Below, one piece after another: positions 1 to 12,588 of a stretch of DNA of 64,000 nt; within the stretch, counting starts at the first letter, position 1, and each line of letters opens with the position of its first letter. Below the pieces are notes generated by a model that did not search any database, was not told the DNA's origin, and saw nothing but the letters and a program-made list of their open reading frames with translations. Source of the stretch: Crambe crambe (taxonomy: Eukaryota; Porifera; Demospongiae; Poecilosclerida; Crambeidae); the NCBI GenBank assembly GCA_963924555.1, contig OZ004585.1, forward strand, positions 5,965,488-6,029,487, written 5' to 3'. The position numbers were made by a program, and so were the translations under genes.

Positions 1-1250
1 GAGCGTGTGCATTATGCAAGTTCAAAACAATTTGCATTTTGGAGTATAGACCTAGGTATGACCTGAGAGTCAGCTCACTCACTCTATAGCCTGCATTTCT
101 GTGCCTCAATGCAAATCACCCCAAGTGTCCACATTGAGAAGTTCCATACACTATAGCTATAATAAATGCTTTAACATAATTTGGCTTTTTTTCGTTGTTA
201 AAATATTTTCGGATGCATGTTACTATCCAAAAATATTACAATTGTAGTGTTAAAAGCAAACTACACATCTGAAATTAAATTAACTTGAATATTGCACTCA
301 TGAATAATTATTTATAACATGAAATATTATTGCCTAACTATGGTATACTTTCTGTAGTATTGAAGAAAAGTAAGAGGCTATCAAACTGCATGGGCACATG
401 AACTGAATGATTAACAATTATTTTTTTTTAATTTTATAGCTAGTAATAGTATTATAGTAGTAGTATTATAATGTAGTGTAGTAGTAGTAGCAGTTAATTG
501 TACATACATAGCTAGCTGTTATTATTTTTACTTGATATTTTTTGTATAATCAAGTGTTTAACTATGATCAAGTCATTCGCTCTCCGTTGCAACTGCAGTC
601 TAAGATGTTAATAAGGTTTCGCTGCAACTCAGAGAGTGCTATAGTGCTGTGGCAGTTGTTGATATCTTGCCAAATAAGGTTGTCTGCACAGCCATGGGGA
701 TTGTGTTTGTGTTTGCTTCTTCAGCATAACATCATGTGACTTACCCCTCTCCCCAAATGTCAATATGACGTTTTGGAGATGCCCACTTATAGCTAGTCTT
801 ATGACCTTTGACCTGCTATCCCTTAATTGTAAAAATTAAGTGGTAACATTAATTTGTGGTGCAGTGAACCTCACTACAACCATAGTGAACATCACCCAGT
901 CAGTTTTTACAGTGAGAGTGTTAACACACTCTCGATACTGTAATAATTAGCTATGTTTTGAGCATGTGCATCTCAAACATTGAGGTCAGAACTTAATTGT
1001 ACAATTTGAGTGGAAAATTTATTAATAATACGTATCCAACACAAATAGCTACACTGACAAAACAATGTTACAGTACTTTAAACATTGCTATAGATTAACA
1101 ATCATTGCAGCTTGTCTTTGAGTTATTCACCATGAGTGCACTGTACAGTTTTATAATCATGTTGTGAAGTGCTAACTTCGATATCAATATTTTGATAAAT
1201 TGCTTGCTCAGTAAACCTTACTTGTCCATATGACATATTCTCAGTCAGAT
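1..1250. other. 3' flank of aGPCR copy A, no gene seen
   Basis: AT-rich sequence with short GTAGTAGTA-type simple repeats near 450-490. A small inverted motif around 915-935 (GAGTGTTAACACACTC) recurs in unit B near 54,336. The short open frame at 542-739 has no homologous open frame in unit B and is not supported as a gene. Confidence 0.6.
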
Positions 1251-2898
1251 CTATTTTCTCTTCCCCAATTGAATCATTAGCTTCACTTTCTCCCCTTTTC
1301 TGGACGTCATATGTGTTTGCTTTGAGAGATCAACTTTGTGAGGTTGCGTACGAAGTGTTGTGTTCATTCCAGTTGAGTGTGATAAACTCATCTCATTTGG
1401 TGATTTGGCAGTGCTCTTACTGGTTATCATGAAAGACAAGATCCTCCTCCTCCTATCCAATCTAAACCAACATTGTTTCCACAAATCGCGAGCATCACCA
1501 TTTCGAATACCATAGAGAATAAAGAGCAGAGCTCCTTGTGCTCCAACAAATATGGAGAAAAGAACCTGGAGAGTGATGGTTACTCCCATTTCAGTGAAGC
1601 TTGTGGCCAGCAAACCAAAACCCCATCCAAGACCGAAAACAACTGAAAGTGAGAGTGCAATGATAAAGTTTTCTTTGTATGTCTTAAAATTTCTTTCATC
1701 ACTCTTTTTCCCTCTGCTGTGGATACTGCGTTTGTGCTTGATGATTGACACAAGTATAATAATGAACATGATCCAGTCAAAGATATACAGCAGCAAGAAT
1801 GGTAGCAAGAAACCAAACCAGAAAGGCCACTGAGTTGCTCGACAGCTACAGAAAAATATACAATATCAGCATTGCATAATTTTGTTCGCTAATGTAGCTT
1901 ATTAGCTATGTATAGCATTTCTTACTAGAATTCGCTAATGTAGTGGACCAGCACACAGTATGACAATCAGTAGAGGAAGAACTGAGAGAAAAAAATTTTT
2001 TTTTTTGAAATTAGCTGATTGCATGTAGTGGGAAACACAAAAGTAAAGTAGACATAGCTCGATAAAAATAATATTAAATAATATTAGCTATTAGGAAAAA
2101 AGAATTAATGTTGACATCAATATGAAATCAAACAAGGATGAAAGGTCACTGAAATATTGAACGTGTACATTAATCTATATGGCATATCTGTGTGATACTC
2201 ACCCCATGCTGGGATTCCTGCCTTTATCATGAATTTGTTTTCAAGAGACTGTGTCCCAATAATCTTTACCAGTTTGATATACAGCCAGACTGTTTCCACT
2301 GCTGTCCAGGTAAAGAAAACCAGCATGAAGTAATGAAGCAAGGCAGAAGTGATCCCACAGAGGACTGGAACAGTTGTCACATGACCTCCAATCAAAAAGA
2401 AAATGTAGAGACCAGCCAAAGAGGAACTCATGTTGAGCAAAATTTGGTTGTGTATACTGTTTCTCAGTTTCCTGCATACAATCATGCATGGTTATTATAA
2501 TTAGTGTAATTATTGGGCTACATGGAGTATGTTGCGAAGTGAGGAGGACATGCAATTCTGGTATAAAGAGAGTGAATGCATGCAAATAGTATAGTAGAGT
2601 ATAGTAACTAGTTTTATGGAAACTCGAGCCTGCAACCTATAGTTCCGCATAATTCTTGTATAAGCCTATAGTGCATGACTTACTTTGAACAAACATAAGT
2701 CAAAATGAGTGCTGCGAGACAGAGGAGTGAGATGATGATTCCTATGTAAGTGATGACGAACAATGTCAGAGCTGCTGCAGGTGGAAGTGGACGAGGATTG
2801 AGATCCTAAAATAATACATTGCTATAATTACTACCATGAGACTTTATTAGAATGGTTATTTGGGTTTTTCTAGTATATTATAACCAGAGGGGGGAAGC

Positions 2899-2945
2899 CC
2901 CCCCCCCCCCCCCCCCAAAAAAAAAAAAAAAGAGAGAGAGAGAGA
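2899..2945. repeat. Low-complexity C/A/GA tract in aGPCR intron
   Basis: A run of C, then A, then GA dinucleotides, in the intron upstream of TM1. Unit B has the same tract with different run lengths (56,357-56,410). Confidence 0.85.
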
Positions 2946-3407
2946 AAGGCCAGAGGGGGAACTCCCTCCCAAATTCCTTCCCATTCCACCAAAATTTTTA
3001 AAAAGATATTGAACTCAAAATATGTATTGATTCTTTTGTTCTTTCCAGATGTAGCTAGCTATTAAATGCTTTCCAAGTTTTGAAGTTTTGACTTTTTTTG
3101 AGGGCACATACGTAGCTAGCCTGATCTATAGGGAGTTAGGAAATTGGCTAGGCAAAAAATTTTTCACATGCAAGCATGCGGATATTCTTCCACCCCTAGT
3201 TTAAAAACCTGTAGCTAGCTACACACAATTTTATTTTCACATGTCTAATTAGTGAAAATTGGACTATCCCTTAGAACAAACAGTTCATTATAATTATACA
3301 TGCACTTAATAGTTGACATTCTTCAATAATTTTTAAGCATGTAGCTATAACACCCAGAGCTGATTATAATCAGTACCTAGATTATTGTGGGGTCTAGGAG
3401 TCTAGGG

Positions 3408-3573
3408 CCCCGTTTACACGGGGGTTCTAACCCAGATTTGACCCGGATTCGCTTCGCGTGTGAATGGTACCAACCCGGATTCCAATCCGGGTAGCCCAAC
3501 CCATATCAATTAGGTGGATTGGAATCCGGATTGAATCTCAACCTGGGTTGGGCGCACGTGTAAACACGGCTTA
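3408..3573. repeat. Hairpin MITE in aGPCR intron
   Basis: Inverted arms: CCGTTTACACG at the left and CGTGTAAACACGG at the right, with imperfect inner copies of AACCCGGATT / AATCCGGGTT. Unit B carries a shorter version at about 56,876-57,010 that lacks one inner block. It reads as a nonautonomous foldback element older than the duplication. Confidence 0.7.
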
Positions 3574-4998
3574 GTATTGATGTCACTTATAAAAAGAGGA
3601 TTCCAAAATGACCTAGCTGTGCACATTCACACACTGTCCAATTTCCAGCTTTTGTTACATTCCTACAGCCAGAAGTTGACCATGCCCCAAACTCATCTGT
3701 GTGCATATAAAAATATTATTACAATGTTTTGGAGATCCTGGAATTAAGCTTTGATCTGCATGAGGATATGCATGCATGAGGCTATTCATTGTTTTCACTA
3801 CTACTAGCAATAATATTTGAACGTGAGAAAAAAATGTACAATACTTACCAGACTCTGGATCCCATGTTGCACAACCACCGCTCCTAGCCATTTCTTCTAC
3901 CTACAAAATCATTGAATCAAGAGAGGATCACATACACACAAATAGGTCACTCAAGAATTAGTATTTAAAAAAAGGATTGTGGTTTACAGGCCTTGTGATC
4001 CAACCTTTGGGGTAGCTACCTTATCATTGGTGTTGAGTATAACTCTGATAGGGCTGGAAAGAGAAGAGTTTATTTTACATCTCAACCTTGTTGATACGAT
4101 TATTGAACCAATGGCAAATGTGCCATTATTATTGAAAGACTGAAAGAGAATGTCAGTGATGAAAACATTGTAACTTAATCGCCGAGTAAAACTGGAGGAT
4201 ATTGAAGAGATATCATGCATTCATCTACAAAATTCTCTGGTATCTGCACAGCAGCCGTTGAGTTATCCAGTACTTCCACAATCATTTCAGCGATTCATCC
4301 CTGAATCCTTCACTTGAGTTGAGTGCCTCTTCCACAGATCCCAAGTTGACTGTGAATGTTTGACCTTTGAATGTGTCAGGATCTATGTCCTGTATTTGTA
4401 GGGCATAGGTCACATAACTAATTTATCCTCTGAAGAATTGTTTGAATCCAATGAATCTGAAAATGCTGCCAGATTATCCAATACTCTGTAAAATAAATAG
4501 AAATAATAAATGAATAAAATTTAATAGCATGCATGCTAATTTTTTATACTCACCGAATTTATTGATTTTTTTAATGAACAAACCGTTCATTCGTCCACCA
4601 TACTACTCCCCACTACTTGTGCTGAGTGTGGGAAAACTAAAAGAATATACAATACAGCTACGTAGGTGCAAGCTAATACTGTAACAGAATCAGTAGTAGT
4701 TTCAATACATGTACGTATGTAGACAGTAGCCAGCAGCAGGTGTAAAGTAAAGTATCACAAGATGTATGTATGTAGATGTACGTACGTAGCTAATATGTAC
4801 ATGTTATATGTACGTATATAGCAGGTGTAAGAGTACAGCATTATAACTACAGTCATACATGTAACCATAGGCCCATAGCAGGCGCATAATTTAGTCATTG
4901 TTATAATTTGTTGGCCCTGACTATGGGGCATAGTTGCAACATCAATGCTGGCACTAATGTGATTTTTAAAAAACCTATTATTTGTAAATTCAACTCAC

Positions 4999-5314
4999 GT
5001 ACATAGCACATTCAAATTTGCTGATGCAGTGATAGTCACTCCATTGGATGATGCTCTGCAAGTGTATTCACCTTGATTGCTGGAAAACTGTGCATTATTG
5101 ACCACTAGAGCCAAGCCTTCAGCACTTGGAACCACGGAGTAATGTGGAAGCAAAGGACCCTGTTGATTGGCCACTAATTGAGATTCTCCATTCCTTGGAG
5201 ATTCGATATTTGCCAAAAATGATGATACAATTCTACAATGGAAAGTTGCTTGCAAGGATTGGATAACTGATGAATTGGTTGGACGAATCCGAAAAGTCAA
5301 GTCAGTGGAAGGTG
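4999..5314 (-). other. Ig-like domain exon of aGPCR copy A
   Basis: One exon encodes about 105 residues with the Ig signature: a first Cys in ATFHCRI, and a YTCRAS motif with the second Cys near the end. It is bounded by a CTTTAG acceptor and a GTGAGT donor. The frame is open in both copies (B: 58,455-58,770) with only a few substitutions. An extracellular Ig domain is common in animal adhesion receptors. Confidence 0.75.
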
Positions 5315-5675
5315 CTAAAGCATATGCATTATAGATAATGAGCTGACATAATGATAGGTGTTGTAATTTGGAGTCAAAGTTTTGAAGTTGGTATCATTTT
5401 GGAGATTGCGATCTAAATTGAAACTGATATTGATCCAAATTGAAACTGATATTGGTAATTATATAGGAATAAAATTTTCGTGGATTTTGTGATTTTTTTG
5501 ATGCACTAATTATTATGCATTGCAATTTGAATTACTAACAGAAATTCATGCACCCCATGCTATGTACAGTAACCATGGGTTTCCTGTACATTTTGAAACG
5601 ACTTCAAAGAAACACTATAGCAGATTCTATAGGCTCTATAGGCTGGCACTTTTGGCTTAATACTAGTTACCGTAC

Positions 5676-5813
5676 CTTCACTACAGAGCGAGGTGGCATC
5701 AGGGCAGCAGTCCCTAAATCTTTCACATGATCTATCACACCTACAAGTTGCTGGAGAACCCTGACACTCTCCAGATGTACAGCAACTGCTAAATCCAGCA
5801 GCTCTACATGTAC
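5676..5813 (-). other. Somatomedin-B-like exon, present only in copy A
   Basis: The 46-residue frame has eight cysteines with spacing typical of somatomedin-B domains: GFSSCCTSGEC, then CRCDRSCERF, then RDCCPD. Acceptor TTAG and donor GTACGG flank it. The family is an extracellular disulfide-rich protein-binding module. The homologous place in unit B has lost the exon by a deletion of about 460 bases. Confidence 0.72.
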
Positions 5814-6217
5814 CTAACAATTGGAATACATGCACTTTCTTTTACAGCCATAAGGTATAAAGTTGGGAAATTTTACTAGGATTTTTGAGCTCGAATTGCT
5901 ATAGCTATGTACGTAGCTATAATAGTCTGTCCAAGTCTTCAGAGTTTTAACAAATTTGAAGAACATGGAATTAGCTACTTCACACACAAAATTCCCCTGC
6001 TTTACCATATAACTTGCTAGGAACTGGGCTAATTTAACAGAAATTATTTTTGCTTTCTGTAGCCATGGTAAAAACATTTTTTTTCTTTTAGTGAGTAGCT
6101 ATACATACGTATGTGTACTGCTTGTGTGTGCAGAACCCAATGAATCTAATCTGATATTGATCATGCAGCAAAGGCAAGATTTTTAGCAAGACCCCTCTGA
6201 ATGTGACACTATCACTA

Positions 6218-6338
6218 TCACTGTAAAAACAAGTGTTTACTGCACACCATTTTGTCCCAATACACACACTGTTTTTGTTTTTGGTGTGTGTATTGGGACA
6301 ATTTAGTGTCGCAGTACACACTTTCATTTTTACAGTGA
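6218..6338. mobile_element. TA-flanked palindromic MITE, copy 1
   Basis: 121 bp, nearly palindromic, ends TCACTGTAAAAA and TTTTTACAGTGA, flanked by TA on both sides. Inner arms contain TTTGTCCCAATACACACAC and its complement. Unit B has the uninterrupted site (about 59,212) with one TA. A two-base TA duplication is typical of Tc1/mariner-type elements; no transposase is encoded. Confidence 0.85.
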
Positions 6339-6771
6339 TATAAAGAGAACTTCTCTGTGAAAAAGTCGGTGTAGATATAGCTACTTGGGTGACACTACAG
6401 TGCATACCTATTTATGTAGTGACGAGGCTACTGCAGGTCTTATTAAAGGGTAGGTGAAATGAAAAAATTATTTCTCAGTTTATTATATTTTTGGGTTGTT
6501 TTGTATGCCTACATTACTGGGAAGAAATATGAGAAGCATTGGTTGAAGTCTCACTGAGAAAATAGCAGTAGAAGTTGGCCATTTCATTTATATCCTGTTT
6601 GGGGCGGGGCTTACTTGTGATGTCATAGAGGGAATTCATTGTATAATCCCTATTGAAAATAATACAAATGTTGGAGTCTGTATTTCACATAAGGTTTGAT
6701 ATTTCCACTCCAAAGTTTGCACTAACAAATGCTAGGGTATGTTAAAGGCTGTAACTACCCAGCAAAAACCA

Positions 6772-6955
6772 TCTTGCAAGTACATGCACGCAACATGCAA
6801 GATATGCAAGATCTTGGAAGTTTAGTGCAATTGCAAGATATTTCCTCATTTTTCTTGTATTATTCTTGCACATTTAATCCTGCATCCCAAAGATCTTGCA
6901 AGAGTTTATGAGTCATAAAATCTCCTTGCAAGATTAAAAATTCTTGCAATGGGTC
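6772..6955. repeat. Left subterminal TCTTGCAAGA motif cluster
   Basis: At least eight copies or half-copies of the palindromic word TCTTGCAAGA lie within 190 bases of the left TIR. A matching cluster lies just inside the right TIR. Paired subterminal repeats of this kind are, in known DNA transposons, often transposase-binding sites; that role here is inference. Confidence 0.75.
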
Positions 6956-7105
6956 CGCTGTTGTGATGACCCTTACCTCACACCAGCTGCATAATAATGG
7001 TTACCACAATTCATGTAGTACAGATATTGATTGCAGGTTTTCAAAAGCAAAGTTAAATGTTTCAGCTCTCTAGAGCTTTATTCTTCTCATCTCAGTACTT
7101 ACTGT

Positions 7106-7615
7106 TGCAGGGGCGTAAGAAGATGTTTTCTGGTGGGGGGGCTGATGTACATGTGCTGATCTGTGTGCTTGCACATGGAAAATTTTTTTGCTGACCACAC
7201 CCACTTTCCTTAACATGCCCATTTTTGTATACCAGTGTACCATCAACTGGCTCAGTGGCGTCAGTGCTTGTGATTGAGGTCTCTGAAGATGGACCAGCAT
7301 CATCACTTGCAACTAGCTACAGTAATTTTTGTATGGAACCTTTTTCTTTAGTGAGGTGAGAGAGGAAGCCTGGGAACGAGGCTATGCAATCTCACATCGA
7401 TAGTTAACCAAGCTAATTGCTGAGCTAGGTGTTAGCTACTAATACTCATTCTGTGATGTTAATACTTAGCTCTTAGTTAACATGCACCATCAGTGATGTT
7501 GAATTTGCATATACTCTAATGCCTATGTGCAGGTACTATCCATTTTGAGTGGGGGGGGGGGGGGGGGGGGGGGGGCTGAAGCCCCCCAGCCCCCCTGCTT
7601 CTTACGCCCATGTGT
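7106..7615. mobile_element. hAT-like nonautonomous element
   Basis: Inverted ends CAGGGGCGTAAGAAG (left) and CTTCTTACGCCCATG (right) enclose about 0.5 kb, with a G homopolymer near 7,551-7,575. CAGGGGCG-type ends are common in hAT families. I could not confirm an 8-bp target duplication, so the family call is tentative. The word CACACCCACTTT near 7,196 recurs inverted near 32,355. Confidence 0.5.
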
Positions 7616-8860
7616 TGGATGCCATTTTCTTTTTTCTAAATATAGCTACCTTAAGGTAACTTTTATTAACGGGTACTAATTTTAGCGAATTTGTAATAAT
7701 AATACCAGCTAAAAAAACGTAATGATTTTGACCACGCCCATACATTATCTCGCTAGCTAGCTAACTAGTCATCGCTGGAGGAGCAGGAGTGACATCTTCA
7801 ACTTTTCATCTACTGGCTCCTGGGCTTATTGATGGATCTACTGTACTCCCCCTGCTAACCCCTATGAAGAAATCATGGCTACCTGTAACTAACTTTTACT
7901 TCTGACCTCTGAGCTCACATCATCATTATAATCATGCCAATTGCCCCTCCTTTCCTGCCAGAATCATGGCCAAATCCGATTGTACATTGTGATGCTAAAC
8001 AACACCAGACTTGATTTGCATTTTTCTTTAGCTGCTCCTCAAAATCGCCACCCTAAATTTTAACAGAAAACAAAAATCGTTAAAATTAGTCTATGCTAAT
8101 AATAGTTACGTACGTACTATGTAGATTGACATACGTAGAACTAAGGCTTCAAACATAAGCTAGTCAGCAGTGAAAGCTTTGTATATGAAGATGAGTTTAT
8201 GCATGTGGAAATTTACCAGAACTAAGGTATAGGCTTTCCAACCAAAGGACTTGTATCACTTTTGTACTGTGGCATATTAGCCAAGTAGAAAAGAAATAGA
8301 TAAGCAATGTGATACCTGTGCAAGAATGGGGTTTCAAACTTGTCAGACAGAAGAAGCTATAGTTTCTTGCTTCCTGGTGTTACAAAGTGCCAACATGGAG
8401 AAGAGCAATAAGATACTGAAGGTATAGAGAATTAGCAACAATAATAGTTCCATATATAATTATGGCTGCATGCATGGACTGTGGCTTTATACACCTAGAT
8501 GATAAACTGTTAAAGGTGTTTACATACAAGTCACATTTAATTGTGAATATTGAGACAATAGAAGTAAGGCCAATAGACATATTATTGGTTCCTATTGTCA
8601 CAATAAGATTCCAATAGCTGATGGCCAGCTTCACATTATGTATTACAACTTACAGAGTAGCTATACATTATTATTTCTCTCACGTCACAGGTACACTGAT
8701 GAATGATGTAACTCCCAATGTAATTCCCAATGCATCAACTTCTCTGATAAAAGGAAAACTTACAGAAGGACAGACATTGAATGAGATATATAACAAATAC
8801 ACACTTTAATATCAGTCAATCCAATAGATAGAAGGATGTTAATGAGACAGTATAACATAC
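7616..8860. other. Interior of 11.2-kb element, no firm gene
   Basis: AT-rich sequence. One weak candidate is a minus-strand stretch around 7,910-8,060 that reads GGDFEEQLKKNANQVWC behind a TTTAG acceptor, but no partner exon joins it in phase. Nothing resembling a transposase was seen. Confidence 0.35.
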
Positions 8861-8869
8861 ACACACCCT

Positions 8870-11800
8870 CTGATGATGTCAGTAGCAGTCCAACAGACAA
8901 AGGGACATTGAATGAGACACATACATGCACCCTCAGTCCAACAGACAGAGGGACACTGAATAAGACAGCATAATACACACACACACCCAGTAGCAGTCCA
9001 ACAGACAGAGGGACATTGAATGAGACACATACACACACCCTCTGACGATGTCAGTAGAAGTCCAACAGACAGAGAGACATTGAATGAAACAGCATAACAC
9101 ACATCCACCCTCTGATGATGTCAGTAGAAGTCCAACAGACAGAGGGACATTGAATGAAACAGCATAACACACATACACCCTCTGACGATGTCAGTAGCAG
9201 TCCAACAGACAGAGGGACATTGAATGAGGCACATACACACACCCTCTGACGATGTCAGTAGCAGTCCAACAGACAGAGGGACATTGAATGAGGTACATAC
9301 ACACACCCTCTGACGATGTCAGTAACAGTCCAACAGACAGAGGGACATTAAATGAGGCACATACACACAACCTCTGACGATGTCAGTAACAGTCCAACAG
9401 ACAGAGGGACATTGAATGAGGCACATACACACACCCTCTGACGATGTCAGTAGCAGTCCAACAGACAGAGGGACATTGAATGAGGCACATACACACACCC
9501 TCTGACGATGTCAGTAGAAGTCCAACAGACAGAGAGACATTGAATGAAACAGCATAACACACATCCACCCTCTGATGATGTCAGTAGAAGTCCAACAGAC
9601 AGAGGGACATTGAATGAAACAGCATAACACACATACACCCTCTGACGATGTCAGTAGCAGTCCAACAGACAGAGGGACATTGAATGAGACACATACACAC
9701 ACCCTCTGACGATGTCAGTAGCAGTCCAACAGACAAAGGGACATTGAATGAGACACATACATGCACCCTCAGTCCAACAGACAGAGGGACACTGAATAAG
9801 ACAGCATAATACACACACACACACAGTAGCAGTCCAACAGACAGAGGGACATTGAATGAGACACATACACACACCCTCTGACGATGTCAGTAGCAGTCCA
9901 ACAGACAGAGGGACATTAAATGAGGCACATACACACAACCTCTGACGATGTCAGTAGCAGTCCAACAGACAGAGGGACATTAAATGAGGCACATACACAC
10001 AACCTCTGACGATGTCAGTAACAGTCCAACAGACAGAGGGACATTGAATGAGGCACATGCACACACCCTCTGACGATGTCAGTAGAAGTCCAACAGACAG
10101 AGAGACATTGAATGAAACAGCATAACACACATCCACCCTCTGATGATGTCAGTAGAAGTCCAACAGACAGAGGGACATTGAATGAAACAGCATAACACAC
10201 ATACACCCTCTGACGATGTCAGTAGCAGTCCAACAGACAGAGGGACATTGAATGAGACACATACACACACCCTCTGACGATGTCAGTAGCAGTCCAACAG
10301 ACAAAGGGACATTGAATGAGACACATACATGCACCCTCAGTCCAACAGACAGAGGGACACTGAATAAGACAGCATAATACACACACACACACACAGTAGC
10401 AGTCCAACAGACAGAGGGACATTGAATGAGACACATACACACACCCTCTGACAATGTCAGTAGAAGTCCAACAGACAGAGAGACATTGAATGAAACAGCA
10501 TAACACACATCCACCCTCTGATGATGTCAGTAGAAGTCCAACAGACAGAGGGACATTGAATGAAACAGCATAACACACATACACCCTCTGACGATGTCAG
10601 TAGCAGTCCAACAGACAGAGGGACATTGAATGAGACATATAATACACTCTGACGATGTCAGTAGAATCCAACAGACAGAGGGACATTGAATGAGACACAT
10701 ACACACACCCTCTGACGATGTCAGTAGAATCCAACAGACAGAGGGACATTGAATGAGGCACATACACACACCCTCTGACGATGTCAGTAGCAGTCCAACA
10801 GACAAAGGGACATTGAATGAGACACATACATGCACCCTCAGTCCAACAGACAGAGGGACACTGAATAAGACAGCATAATACACACACACACACAGTAGCA
10901 GTCCAACAGACAGAGGGACATTGAATGAGACACATACACACACCCTCTGACGATGTCAGTAGCAGTCCAACAGACAAAGGGACATTGAATGAGACACATA
11001 CATGCACCCTCAGTCCAACAGACAGAGGGACACTGAATAAGACAGCATAATACACACACACACACACACAGTAGCAGTCCAACAGACAGAGGGACATTGA
11101 ATGAGACACATACACACACCCTCTGACAATGTCAGTAGAAGTCCAACAGACAGAGAGACATTGAATGAAACAGCATAACACACATCCACCCTCTGATGAT
11201 GTCAGTAGAAGTCCAACAGACAGAGGGACATTGAATGAAACAGCATAACACACATACACCCTCTGACGATGTCAGTAGCAGTCCAACAGACAGAGGGACA
11301 TTGAATGAGACATATAATACACTCTGACGATGTCAGTAGAATCCAACAGACAGAGGGACATTGAATGAGACACATACACACACCCTCTGACGATGTCAGT
11401 AGAATCCAACAGACAGAGGGACATTGAATGAGGCACATACACACACCCTCTGATGATGTCAGTAGCAGTCCAACAGACAAAGGGACATTGAATGAGACAC
11501 ATACATGCACCCTCAGTCCAACAGACAGAGGGACACTGAATAAGACAGCATAATACACACACACACACAGTAGCAGTCCAACAGACAGAGGGACATTGAA
11601 TGAGACACATACACACACCCTCTGACAATGTCAGTAGAAGTCCAACAGACAGAGAGACATTGAATGAAACAGCATAACACACATCCACCCTCTGATGATG
11701 TCAGTAGAAGTCCAACAGACAGAGGGACATTGAATGAAACAGCATAACACACATACACCCTCTGACGATGTCAGTAGCAGTCCAACAGACAGAGGGACAT

Positions 11801-11979
11801 TGAATGAGACATATAATACACTCTGACGATGTCAGTAGAATCCAACAGACAGAGGGACATTGAATGAGACACATACACACACCCTCTGACGATGTCAGTA
11901 GAATCCAACAGACAGAGGGACATTGAATGAGACATACACACCCTCTGACGATGTCAGTAGCAGTGAACAAGACAGCATA

Positions 11980-12067
<88 letters not shown>

Positions 12068-12310
12068 GCACACACACACACACACACACTGATGATGTTC
12101 CAACAGACAGAAGGATACTGAACAAGACAGCATAACACACACACCCTCTGATGATGTCAGTAGCAGTCCAACAGACAGAGGGACACTGAATAAGACATAT
12201 ACACACACCCTCTGACGATGTCAGTAGAAGTCCAACAGACAGAGGAACATTGAATGAGATACATACACACACCGTCTGATGATGCCAGTACAAGTCCAAC
12301 AGACAGGACA
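8870..12310. repeat. 3.4-kb minisatellite, about 64-70 bp units, higher-order
   Basis: About fifty tandem units, each built on CAGTCCAACAGACAGAGGG, then ACATTGAATGAGAC, a CA-rich stretch, and CCTCTGACGATGTCAGTAG. Variant units recur in blocks: the marker TGCACCCTCAGTCC lies near 8,930, 9,765, 10,330, 10,830, 11,003 and 11,505. Two intervals are about 502 bases, showing higher-order duplication. Open frames on the minus strand arise only because the unit lacks stops; they shift frame at each unit and are not credible genes. Confidence 0.95.
11982..12090. repeat. (CA)n microsatellite inside the minisatellite
   Basis: About 108 bases of nearly pure CA repeat with rare TA and CG interruptions. 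It appears to be an expansion of the CACACA part of the minisatellite unit. Confidence 0.97.
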
Positions 12311-12588
12311 CTCACACTCACATCAAATGTAGCTATGTCTTATGTGATAGCAACAGAAGAGAATTGAGTTCACTGAGCACCTAGACAATAAGACAGAGTA
12401 ATCAATAATGACCAATAATCTCGCAACATCCATCAAATTGCGCCTCTTTGTCCGTCTTGCACTCATGATGCTCCTTCTCTAGCTATCTATGATACGCGCA
12501 TGCGTGCTTGATGCATATAGCTAGTTCGAATGTACGTGTACGTGAGAGCCTCAAGAAGTTATCTACCTGTTCTTTCGTGAAACTCGCC

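Larger units (their letters stand above)
1251..5813 (-). pseudogene. Adhesion-type GPCR, copy A (broken)
   Basis: Exons read from high to low coordinates. 5,813-5,676 is a somatomedin-B-like Cys-rich domain; 5,314-4,999 an Ig-like domain ending in YTCRAS; about 4,490-4,020 a GAIN-like part; 3,900-3,849 and 3,696-3,587 the GPS motif (CATW, then GAW, then CECAQLGHF). 2,805-2,684 is TM1, 2,471-2,203 is TM2-TM3, 1,981-1,926 is TM4, and 1,845-1,251 is TM5-TM7 plus tail. Phases join correctly from TM1 through TM7. Breaks: an 11-base deletion in the TM4 exon relative to copy B puts TAG after GPLH; one missing A near 1,318 shifts the tail; the GAIN part has a 10-base deletion relative to B. An in-frame TAA also sits at the end of the GPS exon in both copies. 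It is an adhesion-receptor architecture, but copy A cannot make a 7TM protein as written. Confidence 0.8.

Noticed and set aside
7910-8060. Minus-strand exon GGDFEEQLKKNANQVWC
   Set aside because: Has a plausible acceptor, but no neighbouring exon joins in phase and no family is recognised; left as a note only.
11923-12208. Open frames of alternating His-Thr or Val-Cys
   Set aside because: Translation of the (CA)n microsatellite.
8870-12310. Long minus-strand open frames (up to 220 codons) rich in SVCWT-type repeats
   Set aside because: They follow the minisatellite unit, change frame with each unit-length variant, and overlap each other in several frames; they reflect absence of stops in the unit, not coding.
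8870-12310. CRISPR-like array
   Set aside because: The whole 64-70 bp unit is repeated with no unique spacers, and the context is an intron-bearing animal genome.
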